A stretch of 64,000 nucleotides of DNA from Telmatospirillum siberiense (GTDB lineage: Bacteria; Pseudomonadota; Alphaproteobacteria; Rhodospirillales; Magnetospirillaceae), in contig NZ_PIUM01000004.1 of the NCBI RefSeq assembly GCF_002845745.1, positions 124,001 to 188,000 of the forward strand, given 5' to 3'. Shown here in pieces: positions 55,523 through 64,000 of this stretch (the stretch's first letter is position 1; every line of letters begins with the position of its first letter). Both the position numbers and the translations under genes were made by a program. Under the pieces are notes generated by a model that saw nothing but the letters and a program-made list of their open reading frames with translations, was not told the DNA's origin and did no database searches.

Positions 55523-56899
55523 ATGAAAGTCATCGTCTGCGGTGCCGGCCAAGTCGGATTCAACATCGCGCGCTATCTGTCGAACGAGGACAATGACGTC
55601 ACCGTCATCGATCAGCGCGCCGATCTGATCCGCAAAATGAGCGATACGCTGGACGTGCAGTGTGTTCTCGGTCATGCCTCCCATCCGCCGGTGCTTGAAC
55701 AGGCGGGGGCGGCGGATGCCGACATGATCATCGCCGTGACGGCCGCCGACGAGGTCAATATGGTGGCCTGCCAGGTTGCCCATTCCCTGTTCAAGGTGCC
55801 GACCACCATCGCCCGGGTGCGCAGCCAGAATTATCTGCAGCCGATCTGGTCCAATCTGTTCAGCCCGGAACATCTGCCCATCGACGTCATCATTTCGCCG
55901 GAGATCGAGGTGGCCCGGGCCATCACCCGGCGACTCCAGGTGCCGGGCGCCATCGAGGTGATTCCGCTGGCCGGAGACAAGGTCCGCCTGATCGGCGTGC
56001 GCTGCACCGAGGATACGCCGCTGGTCAATACGCCTCTGCGGCAACTGACCGTTCTGTTTCCCGATCTCAATATCGTCATCGTCGGTATCGTCCGTCAGGG
56101 CAAGGCCATCGTGCCGACGGCCGAGGACCAGATGCTGCCCGGCGACGAGGTGATGTTCGTCGTCGATACCCTGCATATCGGTCGCGCCATGACCGCCTTC
56201 GGCCATGAGGAACCTGAAGCCCGCCGCGTGGTGATCTTCGGCGGCGGCAATATCGGCCAGTTCCTCGCCCAGCAGATTTGCGCCTGCTCGGCCGGATGCG
56301 CCGTCAAGGTCATCGAGGCCGACCGGGCCAGGGCCGAGGTCGTGGCGAAAAGCCTGCCCAATTCCATCGTCCTCAACGGCGACGTGCTCGACGCGGCCAT
56401 GCTGGACGAGGCCAGCGTCGGTACGGCCGAGACCGTCGTCGCCGTGACCAACGACGACGAAACCAATATTCTTTCGGCCCTGCTGGCCAAGCGGCACGGC
56501 GCCAAACGGGTCATGGCGCTGGTCAACAAGACCGACTACGGGCCGTTGATGAGCACGTTGGGGATCGATGTGGTGATCAGCCCCAGGGCGATCACCGTGT
56601 CGAACATTCTGCATCATGTCCGTCGCGGCCGCATTCATGCCGTTCATTCCATCCATGAGGGGTTCGGCGAACTGATCGAGGCCGATGCCATGGAGACTTC
56701 GCCGCTGGTCGGCAAGCCGTTGAAGGAAATCAAACTGCCCAACGGCGTCTTGCTGGGCGCCGTGGTTCGTCAAGGCAAGGTGATCAGTCCGCGAGGGACC
56801 ACGGTGGTGCAAAGCGGCGATCGGGTCATCCTGTTCGCCGAAAGCGACGTGGTCAAGAAGGTCGAAAAGATGTTTTCCGTGCGGCTGGAGTATTTCTGA
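55523..56899 (+). CDS. trkA: Trk potassium-uptake regulatory subunit TrkA
   Basis: TrkA is the NAD-binding cytosolic regulator of TrkH/TrkG K+ channels. The product has 458 residues in two RCK repeats: the first nucleotide-binding loop is CGAGQVGFNIARYL and the second is FGGGNIGQFLAQQI, each followed by a TrkA-C domain (for example VPTAEDQMLPGDEVMFVVDT and SPRGTTVVQSGDRVILFAES). It is regularly downstream of ntrX in this order. The channel subunit is not in the window. Confidence 0.95.
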   Translation: MKVIVCGAGQVGFNIARYLSNEDNDVTVIDQRADLIRKMSDTLDVQCVLGHASHPPVLEQAGAADADMIIAVTAADEVNMVACQVAHSLFKVPTTIARVRSQNYLQPIWSNLFSPEHLPIDVIISPEIEVARAITRRLQVPGAIEVIPLAGDKVRLIGVRCTEDTPLVNTPLRQLTVLFPDLNIVIVGIVRQGKAIVPTAEDQMLPGDEVMFVVDTLHIGRAMTAFGHEEPEARRVVIFGGGNIGQFLAQQICACSAGCAVKVIEADRARAEVVAKSLPNSIVLNGDVLDAAMLDEASVGTAETVVAVTNDDETNILSALLAKRHGAKRVMALVNKTDYGPLMSTLGIDVVISPRAITVSNILHHVRRGRIHAVHSIHEGFGELIEADAMETSPLVGKPLKEIKLPNGVLLGAVVRQGKVISPRGTTVVQSGDRVILFAESDVVKKVEKMFSVRLEYF

Positions 56900-56901
56900 G
56901 C

Positions 56902-57585
56902 ATGCGGCGCGGCCTCGATGCGCGGATGGAACCGGCGCTGGTCAAGCCCAGGGGCATCATCTTCGATTGGGACAACACCCTGGTGGATAGCTGGGGCTGC
57001 ATCGGAGAGGCGTTGAACCGGACCTTGTCGGCCATGGGACATGCCGAATGGGGCATGGAACAAATTAAATCGCGCGTCGCCTTGTCTTTGCGCGATTCCT
57101 TTCCCGCCTTGTTCGGCGATCGCTGGACCGAGGCGCGCGATATTTTTTACGCCGCCTTCGAGGCCATTCATCTCGATTATCTGAAGCCCCTGCCGGGTGC
57201 CGCCGAGATGCTTCGCTCGCTGGGGGCGAGCGGTGTCCGTCTGTCGGTGGTCAGCAACAAGAACGGCGGTTATCTTCGGCAGGAGGCGGCTCGCCTCGGT
57301 TGGCAGCCTCTGTTCGACCGTCTCGTTGGCGCGCACGACGCCCCTCGGGACAAGCCGGCCGCGCCGCCCGTGCTGCTGGCGATGGAGTCGATGGGCTGCG
57401 AGTCCGGTGACCCGGTTTGGTTCGTGGGCGACGCCGCCGTCGACATGGAGTGCGCCGCCAACACGGGATGCGTTCCGGTTCTGCTGCGCTGCGAGCCGCC
57501 GCGTCCGGGAGAGTTCGACGGCTTTCCGTTCCGGCATCGGCTTGAAAATTGTGCCGCTTTGTCCGGGCTTGTCAGCGAACTATAG
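56902..57585 (+). CDS. HAD-superfamily hydrolase, phosphoglycolate-phosphatase-like
   Basis: The product has 227 residues (219 if started at ATG 56926). HAD motif I is IIFDWDNTLVDS with the nucleophilic Asp, motif II LSVVSNKNG, motif III Lys in RDKPAAPP and motif IV WFVGDAAVDMECA. The cap domain is helical. Substrate unknown; the usual family role is phosphoglycolate or similar small phosphoester hydrolysis. It starts 3 bp after trkA. Confidence 0.85.
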   Translation: MRRGLDARMEPALVKPRGIIFDWDNTLVDSWGCIGEALNRTLSAMGHAEWGMEQIKSRVALSLRDSFPALFGDRWTEARDIFYAAFEAIHLDYLKPLPGAAEMLRSLGASGVRLSVVSNKNGGYLRQEAARLGWQPLFDRLVGAHDAPRDKPAAPPVLLAMESMGCESGDPVWFVGDAAVDMECAANTGCVPVLLRCEPPRPGEFDGFPFRHRLENCAALSGLVSEL

Positions 57586-57690
57586 GTTCCCATATCACTG
57601 AATTGATGCTAACGAAGGTACAGGGGCAAATCTGGTCGGCCGTCGGCCTGCCGCAACAAGGCCCGCCGCAATAAGAAAAGAGCCAAACCT

Positions 57691-57950
57691 ATGTCGTCGG
57701 AAAAAAATCAAAACGTTCAGGACGTCTTCCTGAATTATATCCGCAAGAACAAGACACCGGTGACCGTTTTCCTGGTGAACGGCGTCAAGCTTCAAGGCAT
57801 TGTCACGTGGTTCGACAATTTTTCGGTGCTGCTGCGCCGTGACGGACACACTCAGCTTGTCTATAAGCACGCCATTTCCACGGTCATGCCGGGCGGTCCG
57901 ATCGCCTTGTTCGAACCGACGGGCAAGGACGACGAGGCGACCGAGGAGGC

Positions 57951-57954
<4 letters not shown>
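57691..57954 (+). CDS. hfq: RNA-binding protein Hfq
   Basis: Hfq is the hexameric Sm-like sRNA chaperone. The product has 87 residues. Sm1 is [21 protein letters not shown] with [20 protein letters not shown], and Sm2 ends HAISTVMP; the conserved YKHAIST is the proximal U-binding motif. The acidic tail is short. It is coupled to hflX by an overlap of 4 bp. Confidence 0.97.
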
Positions 57955-59264
<1,310 letters not shown>

Positions 59265-59402
59265 TCCTCTATTTTTTATTATGAATGTGCTTTTGATACT
59301 GTCGGTGTGCCCGATGGTATGCCTTGTTATTTGCGATATTACGAGGAATTTTATGAAACATACTGAGTGATGTTTCCGTCAAATGACTTGATAAGGAGTG
59401 GT

Positions 59403-59408
59403 TATACT
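59403..59408 (+). promoter_or_regulatory. Candidate -10 of the TonB-receptor operon
   Basis: TATACT lies about 12 bp upstream of the palindrome, so transcription would begin near 59415 and the palindrome would cover about +5 to +33. No good -35 is seen 16-18 bp upstream, suggesting an activator or a weak promoter. Confidence 0.35.
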
Positions 59409-59419
59409 GTTTTGAGTTG

Positions 59420-59448
59420 TTAGCTATATATTTCGTATATATAACGAT
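59420..59448. promoter_or_regulatory. Mo-box-like palindrome (candidate ModE/Mop operator)
   Basis: TTAGCTATATA-N7-TATATAACGAT. The right half is a perfect ModE-type half-site as I recall the consensus (CGnTATATA...TATATAnCG, often extended by AT), and the left half has a few mismatches. The place, just downstream of a -10, is right for repression when molybdate is plentiful. The consensus is quoted from memory. Confidence 0.55.
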
Positions 59449-59556
59449 CACCCTGAAGGTGGCGCCGGTCGCGGCTGGACAAATCGCTTGGGTTCCGATT
59501 GGCCGGTTCGATGGCCCCTCAAAAGCGCCGCTCGTGGATGCTTAATCAGAAGGGGG

Positions 59557-61650
59557 ATGGTCGGAAATGCTGGGTATCACATCGGGAAAGGCGCTTTCAG
59601 CGGGGAAGGGTGTCGGGAAGGTGGCGTTTTCGCCACGGTAGCCGTCGGCGCCTTGAGCGGCGCGGCGCGGGCCGAGGATGTCGGCAAGGTCTTCTCCCTG
59701 GGCGAGGTGGCGGTCACCACATCGGCGCCGACCCTCGACGCCCAGGGCGGTTCGACGGTGACGCAGGACGATCTGAAGGAATTCAATCGCGACACCCTCG
59801 ATCGGGCGATCAACCTGGTTCCGGGAGCCTCGACCAGCGCGGTGGGCGCGCGCAATGAAAGCAATATCTGGATTCGCGGTTTCGACCGCTGGCGCGTGCC
59901 GCTGACCATCGACGGGATCCCAATTTATCTTCCTTACGACAACCGCCTGGATTTCAACCGCTTCACCACCTCCGACATCGGCGAGATCCAGGTGACCAAG
60001 GGATTCACCTCGGTCATCGACGGTCCCGGTGCCCTCGGCGGATCGGTCAATCTGGTCAGCCGGCAGGTCACCAAACCCTTCGAGGGGGATGCCCGTCTGG
60101 GCAGCAGCTTCGACCAGAACGGCGCCTTCAACGGCGTGGTCACCGATATCTTCACCGGATCCAAGCAGGATAAATGGTACGTTCAGGCCTCGGGGACCGA
60201 AAACTACCGTAATCATTGGCGGCTTTCCGACGATTACACGCCGACGCGCTATGAGAACGGCGGCAACCGGAACATGTCCTATTCCCAGGACTATAAAATC
60301 AATCTTAAGGTCGGTTTCACGCCGTCGGCGCTGGACGAGTACAGTCTCAACTTCATCAACCAGATGGGCGACAAGGAGACGCCGCCCCCCTCGACGGCGA
60401 CCGCCACCGCCAGCAAATACTGGACCTGGCCCGATTGGGACAAGCAAAGCGTCTATTGGCTGTCGAAGACGGCGCTCGACGACATCGGATCCTATGTGAA
60501 GGTGAAGGCCTACTACGACCGTTACTACAACGTGCTGAAGATCTGGGATAACGCCAACTACAACACGATGGCCAGTAAGGGCAGCGAGGTCAGCACCTAC
60601 GACGACCGCGGGGCCGGAGGCAGCATCGAATACAGCCAGATGTTCCTGGGCGGCCAGGACAACCTGAGGACGGCTTTCCATTACCGCTGGGACGATCATA
60701 ATGCCCAGGACAAGGGCAATCTGATCAAGGCGGGGTCCTGGATCACCAAGCCATGGACGGAAGACAGCGAAAACACCTATTCCGCCGCCATCGAGAATAT
60801 CTTCCATCCCGCCCGGGCCTGGGATCTCACCACCGGCGTCAGTTATGATTACCGCCAGATGCTGAAGGCCGAGGACTGGAACGCTCCCAGCAGCGGCAAC
60901 AGCCTCGTCCATGTGACCTATCCGCTGTCCGACAAGCGCGCGGTCAATCCGGAAGCGGCGCTGGCCTATCATTTCGATTCCACTGGCGTCGCCCATGTCA
61001 GCGTGTCGGATCGCACGCGCTTTCCGACCTTGTTCGAGATGTTCAGCAGCCGGTTCGGACTCGCCACCGGCAATGCCTATCTCCAGCCGGAAAAGTCGTT
61101 CAATGTCGAGACCGGCGTGGCGAAGAGCTTCGGCCAGACCCGTCTGGGCGCCAACATCTTCCACAGCCGGTTGAGGGATGCCATCGAATCCGTTCAGGTG
61201 ACGAGTTCCGTATCGCAGAACCGGAATGTCGGCGCCGAGGTCCATCGCGGTTTCGAACTGGAGGCTTCCAGCCAAATCCTGCAGGAATTGGAAGTGGGCG
61301 CCAACTATTCCTATCTGCTGCGCCAGATTCAAAGCTACGCCACTTTGGCCACCGAAACCCCTAAACATAAGATCTTCGGCTACGTCAATTGGCAGCCGAT
61401 CGACAAGCTGTCGGTTGTTCCAAGTATCGAAATCGGTGGTAAGCGGTGGCTGCAAAGCACCGCAAATACATCCTACTATTACCGTGGTGGAGATTCAGCG
61501 CTCGTCGATCTGAAAGTCTCCTATAAATTGACGGACAACCTGGAAATTGAAGGTGGCGCCAAGAACCTATTCGATACGAACTATGTCGTCGAGGATGGTT
61601 ACAACGGTTATGGCAGAAGCTACTTCACCAATATCCGCGTGAAATTCTGA
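59557..61650 (+). CDS. TonB-dependent outer-membrane receptor (signal peptide frame disrupted)
   Basis: This 22-strand receptor imports a metal chelate or similar ligand using TonB energy. The plug includes LDRAINLVPGASTSAVGARN, IWIRGFDRWRVPLTIDGIPI and GALGGSVNLVSRQV. The barrel ends with GRSYFTNIRVKF and the final Phe expected of outer-membrane proteins. In this frame the ATG at 59557 gives 697 residues with a poor N terminus. A better start, ATG 59567 behind GGGGGA, opens another frame; one extra T in TTTT (59627-59630) would join it to the signal FATVAVGALSGAARA-ED. Ligand unknown; neighbours suggest Mo or W. Confidence 0.88.
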   Translation: MVGNAGYHIGKGAFSGEGCREGGVFATVAVGALSGAARAEDVGKVFSLGEVAVTTSAPTLDAQGGSTVTQDDLKEFNRDTLDRAINLVPGASTSAVGARNESNIWIRGFDRWRVPLTIDGIPIYLPYDNRLDFNRFTTSDIGEIQVTKGFTSVIDGPGALGGSVNLVSRQVTKPFEGDARLGSSFDQNGAFNGVVTDIFTGSKQDKWYVQASGTENYRNHWRLSDDYTPTRYENGGNRNMSYSQDYKINLKVGFTPSALDEYSLNFINQMGDKETPPPSTATATASKYWTWPDWDKQSVYWLSKTALDDIGSYVKVKAYYDRYYNVLKIWDNANYNTMASKGSEVSTYDDRGAGGSIEYSQMFLGGQDNLRTAFHYRWDDHNAQDKGNLIKAGSWITKPWTEDSENTYSAAIENIFHPARAWDLTTGVSYDYRQMLKAEDWNAPSSGNSLVHVTYPLSDKRAVNPEAALAYHFDSTGVAHVSVSDRTRFPTLFEMFSSRFGLATGNAYLQPEKSFNVETGVAKSFGQTRLGANIFHSRLRDAIESVQVTSSVSQNRNVGAEVHRGFELEASSQILQELEVGANYSYLLRQIQSYATLATETPKHKIFGYVNWQPIDKLSVVPSIEIGGKRWLQSTANTSYYYRGGDSALVDLKVSYKLTDNLEIEGGAKNLFDTNYVVEDGYNGYGRSYFTNIRVKF

Positions 61651-61659
61651 CGCGAGGGT

Positions 61660-61700
61660 GGTCGTCCGTGTGGCTGGAATAATCCACCGCATGGACGACC
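61660..61700 (+). other. Hairpin between receptor and DUF2478-DUF364 genes
   Basis: GGTCGTCC (61660-61667) and GGACGACC (61693-61700) form an 8-bp stem with 25 nt between. There is no T-run, so it may stabilise or modulate the polycistronic message rather than end it. Confidence 0.45.
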
Positions 61701-61814
61701 GGTCGCGGACGGGAGGCTCTTTCCATTCATCCCGTTCGTTCGGTAATCTGTATATATGGCGGCCAGGCGCCCGTCGATCGGGCCCGCGCCGCCCCAAGGG
61801 GAAGGAGACCACCG

Positions 61815-63176
61815 ATGTCCGAGTTAACGCTTGATGCCGCAGCCATCATCCATACGCGGGATCAGAAAGTCGAAAGTTTGCTGGCCAATTTCGCTTTCGA
61901 ACTGAAAGACAAGGGCGTCGTGGTCAAAGGGGTCGTGCAGCGCAACACACCGGACCCCGACGGCGGTCATGACCAGATGGATCTGATCGACATCGAGACC
62001 GGGGATATTTTCGGCATTACGCAAAAGCTGGGACGCGCCGCCGGATCCTGCCATCTCGATCAATCGGGACTGGCGGCGGCGAGCACGGTGCTGCGCCGCG
62101 CCGTTGAAGAGCGGCCTGCCTTGCTGGTCGCCAACCGGTTCGGCGAGCAGGAGGCCACCGGCCGGGGATTTGCCGATGAAATGCTGGCCGCCATGTCGGA
62201 AGGCATTCCCATGGTCACGGCGGTCGGCGATCTGTGGCGGGAAAAGTGGCAGACCTTCACCGGTGGCGGCGCGACCCTGCTGCCCCCGACGCCCGTGGCG
62301 CTGCGCCGCTGGTTCGACACTCTGGGTAAAGGCGATCAAAGGGAGTACCCCGGCAGCGTCCTGACTGAAACCGTCCGCGCCCTGTCGACCATTCTCGGCG
62401 ACGAGATGGACGGGCTGGTGGTCGAACGGGCGGTGGTCGGGCAGTTTTTCACCGCCGTCAAATTGAACAACGGCGCCACGGGGGCCTGTCACAGCCCCGC
62501 CAAGGCGCTCATCACCTCGGACTGTTGCGCCAGCCTGCCCAAATCGGTGCTGCTGGCCGGACATTTGACCGGGCGCCCGGTCGGCGAATTTCTCGCCGAT
62601 CTGTGGGAGGACCTGGGCAATTGCCGGGCTCTCGGCATCGCCGTGATCAACGCCCTCGCCGAGACGGCCTGGCGGCGCCGACCGGCTCCCGGCTGGAAAA
62701 TGATCACGGGCGTCGATGCCCTGAAAGCCGCCGGATTGCGCCCGGAGGAAAAGATGGTGATGGTCGGCGCCTTCGTTTCCTATATCCGGGCGCTGAAAAC
62801 CCATCACGAGAAGCTTTCGGTGCTGGAATTGACCACGGCCCCCTTCCTGCCGGACGAGCTGCGCTACTATGTGCCGGCGGACAAGGCGGCGGAGGAAATT
62901 CCTGCGGCCGACGTCGTCCTGATGACCGGCTCGACCATCGTCAACGACACCATGGATGACCTGCTGGCCCTGGCCAGGCCCGATGCCCGCGTGATGGTGG
63001 TCGGCCCCAGCACCCCGATGCTGCCCGATGTGCTGGCGGCGAAGGGGGCGGATCTCCTGGCGACCATCCGGATCACCGACGGCGACCGCTTCCTCGATGT
63101 GTTGGCGGAAGGGGGCGGCACCCAGGGCGTTTTCGACAAGAGCGCCGAACTGGTCGTCCTGTCCAGGCAGCCCTGA
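61815..63176 (+). CDS. DUF2478-DUF4213/DUF364 fusion protein
   Basis: The product has 453 residues and no signal peptide, so it is cytosolic. The N-terminal part (1-170) has the DUF2478 features GVVQRNTPDPDGG, FGITQKLGRAAGSCHLDQ and LVANRFGEQEATGRGF, an NTPase-like domain I associate with molybdenum transport loci. The C-terminal part (about 180-453) has DUF364, the putative heavy-metal-chelation family: MVGAFVSYIRAL, VVLMTGSTIVNDTMDDLLAL and VVGPSTPMLP, preceded by a DUF4213-type N-terminal domain. Its stop overlaps the next gene. Function is inferred: cytosolic handling of an imported metal chelate. Confidence 0.82.
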   Translation: MSELTLDAAAIIHTRDQKVESLLANFAFELKDKGVVVKGVVQRNTPDPDGGHDQMDLIDIETGDIFGITQKLGRAAGSCHLDQSGLAAASTVLRRAVEERPALLVANRFGEQEATGRGFADEMLAAMSEGIPMVTAVGDLWREKWQTFTGGGATLLPPTPVALRRWFDTLGKGDQREYPGSVLTETVRALSTILGDEMDGLVVERAVVGQFFTAVKLNNGATGACHSPAKALITSDCCASLPKSVLLAGHLTGRPVGEFLADLWEDLGNCRALGIAVINALAETAWRRRPAPGWKMITGVDALKAAGLRPEEKMVMVGAFVSYIRALKTHHEKLSVLELTTAPFLPDELRYYVPADKAAEEIPAADVVLMTGSTIVNDTMDDLLALARPDARVMVVGPSTPMLPDVLAAKGADLLATIRITDGDRFLDVLAEGGGTQGVFDKSAELVVLSRQP

Positions 63177-64000
63177 TGCGCTTCTTTTCCCGGGCGATCG
63201 GCTTTCCGGCGGCAAGTCTGGGCGGCCTGATCGGCTTGCTTGTTCTCGTCTCGCCGATGGGCGGCTGGGCGGCGGGTAGAACCGTCGTCGACGATGCCGG
63301 GCGCAAGGTGGAGATTCCCGCCGTCGTCGATCATGTTTTTGCGGCCGGGCCCCCCGCCGGCGTGCTGGTCTATGTCGTCGCCCCGGAAAAGCTGATGGGC
63401 TGGCCCTATCTGCGCTCCGAGGAGGCAAGAGCGTATTTGGCGCCTCGATACGCCGATCTTCCGGTGATCGGTCGTCTGGCCGGACGCGGCAGCACGGCCA
63501 GCAGCGAGATGGTCGCCCGCCTGCATCCCGATATGATCCTCGATGCCGGCTCCATTGATCCGACCTATGTTTCCCTGGCCGAGCGGGTACAAACGCAGAC
63601 CGGCATTCCCTATCTGCTGATCGACGGCAGGATCGCCGATACGCCGGCCATGCTGCGCAAGGCCGGCGATCTGCTGGGCGTTCCCGAACGCGGCAATACC
63701 CTGGCCGGCTATGCCGAGGGGGTGCTTGCTGAGGTGACGGGGCGGATCGCCTCTCATGCCGGCGAAAAGCGGCCGAGCGTTTATTACGCACGCTCCGCCG
63801 ATGGCCTGGAGACTGGGACGAAAGGGTCTAGCAACGCGGAACTGATCGACTATCTCGGCGCCGTCAATGTCGCCATCGAAGGCGACAAGGGCGGCATGGG
63901 GCGCGTTTCCATGGAGCAGGTGCTTCGTTGGGATCCCGATATGATCATCGTCGATTCGCCGGTGTTTTTCGCTGAAATCGCCAAGCTGCCCCTGTGGCGC
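63176..64000 (+). CDS. Class III periplasmic substrate-binding protein (BtuF/FecB/MolA-like), cut by window end
   Basis: The frame stays open to base 64000 (275 residues visible). The ATG overlaps the preceding stop (TGATG). A signal peptide of about 35 residues (a hydrophobic run near IGLLVLVSPMGGWAA) is followed by VVDDAGRKVEIP, the usual first strand of Fe-siderophore/B12-type binding proteins. MVARLHPDMILDAG and YYARSADGLET, then QVLRWDPDMIIVDSP, are Periplasmic_binding_2 features. Such proteins bind iron chelates, cobalamin, or molybdate/tungstate (Haemophilus MolA). The permease and ATPase are expected just downstream. Confidence 0.88.
   Translation, partial: MRFFSRAIGFPAASLGGLIGLLVLVSPMGGWAAGRTVVDDAGRKVEIPAVVDHVFAAGPPAGVLVYVVAPEKLMGWPYLRSEEARAYLAPRYADLPVIGRLAGRGSTASSEMVARLHPDMILDAGSIDPTYVSLAERVQTQTGIPYLLIDGRIADTPAMLRKAGDLLGVPERGNTLAGYAEGVLAEVTGRIASHAGEKRPSVYYARSADGLETGTKGSSNAELIDYLGAVNVAIEGDKGGMGRVSMEQVLRWDPDMIIVDSPVFFAEIAKLPLWR

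Larger units (their letters stand above)
59265..59556 (+). other. AT-rich leader region of the TonB-receptor gene
   Basis: These 292 bp separate hflX from the receptor and are markedly AT-rich in the first 180 bases. The region holds a candidate -10 TATACT (59403-59408), a Mo-box-like palindrome (59420-59448), and a five-codon ATG frame behind GAGGAATTT (near 59354). No riboswitch recognised. There is a candidate receptor site GAAGGGGGA near 59550-59557. Confidence 0.55.

Noticed and set aside
59354-59371. Five-codon ATG frame behind GAGGAATTT in the receptor leader
   Set aside because: Good ribosome site but only five codons; may be chance, no evidence for leader-peptide control.
59420-59448. 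Fur box or cobalamin riboswitch as control of the TonB receptor
   Set aside because: No GATAAT-type triplet array, and no B12-box or long structured leader seen; the palindrome fits a Mo-box better.
59269-59451. 60-codon minus-strand frame in the AT-rich receptor leader
   Set aside because: Low-complexity, Asn/His/Ser-rich, no ribosome site, and it overlaps the proposed operator.
59542-61455. 637-codon minus-strand frame
   Set aside because: Shadow of the TonB-receptor gene; no domain motif, and high GC at third positions of the real gene keeps the opposite frame open.
61824-63791. 655-codon minus-strand frame
   Set aside because: Antisense to the DUF2478-DUF364 and binding-protein genes; Arg/Pro/Gly-rich with no recognisable family.

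Overview
The window is a GC-rich chromosomal segment of an alphaproteobacterium, most probably a Rhodospirillales member of the Magnetospirillum/Telmatospirillum/Rhodospirillum kind. This is inferred from gene content and order: rnc-era-recO after lepB; rpiB-glyA-nrdR-ribD-ribE-ribB-ribH-nusB-thiL; a DUF177-rpmF-plsX-fabH-ihfA-merR run; dusB-ntrB-ntrC-ntrY-ntrX-trkA-hfq-hflX; fused ispDF; a MucR regulator; an Mg-type HemB; and a K+-independent H+-pyrophosphatase. No database search was possible, so family names come from motif recognition.

Layout. 1-5.4 kb: end of lepB, rnc, era, recO, parC. 5.3-8.3 kb (minus): aminoacyl-tRNA-protein transferase and the flagellar stator pair motA-motB. 8.5-13 kb: flavin reductase, a DsbA-fold isomerase, a GDT1/UPF0016 manganese exporter behind a yybP-ykoY-type Mn riboswitch, an alpha/beta hydrolase and a secreted aldose epimerase. 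13-17 kb (minus): glutathione transferase with a YafY/WYL regulator and matching palindromes, hemB, and metY with a structured leader. 17-28.4 kb: small conserved protein, mucR, the riboflavin/one-carbon cluster, a FliL-like protein and hppA. 28.5-36.5 kb: BamE-like lipoprotein, cytochrome bc1 chaperone, lipid-synthesis cluster, ihfA, the phage-shock system (pspF divergent from pspABC, with a sigma-54 promoter) and tRNA-Pro(GGG). 36.5-47.2 kb is more accessory: bacteriohemerythrin, small membrane proteins, an MsbA-type ABC exporter, a tyrosine phosphatase, a lipoprotein-response regulator-kinase operon, a glycosyltransferase-like protein, cutA and ispDF, the last two separated by a composite repeat. 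47.3-59.3 kb: CcsA-like protein, dusB and the two nitrogen two-component systems, then trkA, a HAD hydrolase, hfq and hflX.

The most interesting part is the right end (59.3-64 kb): a TonB-dependent receptor, a DUF2478-DUF364 fusion protein and a class III (BtuF/FecB/MolA-like) substrate-binding protein that runs off the window. Just upstream is a palindrome, TTAGCTATATA-N7-TATATAACGAT, that resembles the molybdate-responsive ModE/Mop operator. Together these suggest an outer-membrane-to-cytoplasm uptake route for molybdenum (or tungsten), probably as a chelate. This is an inference, but a testable one. The receptor's signal peptide is split between two frames at a run of four T.

Other notable points: RibB carries a GTP cyclohydrolase II-like domain without its zinc cysteines; NtrX lacks GAFTGA; a roughly 190-bp MITE-like element with terminal inverted repeats and an apparent target duplication is nested inside a second dispersed repeat; and two related 18-bp palindromes lie downstream of unrelated genes.
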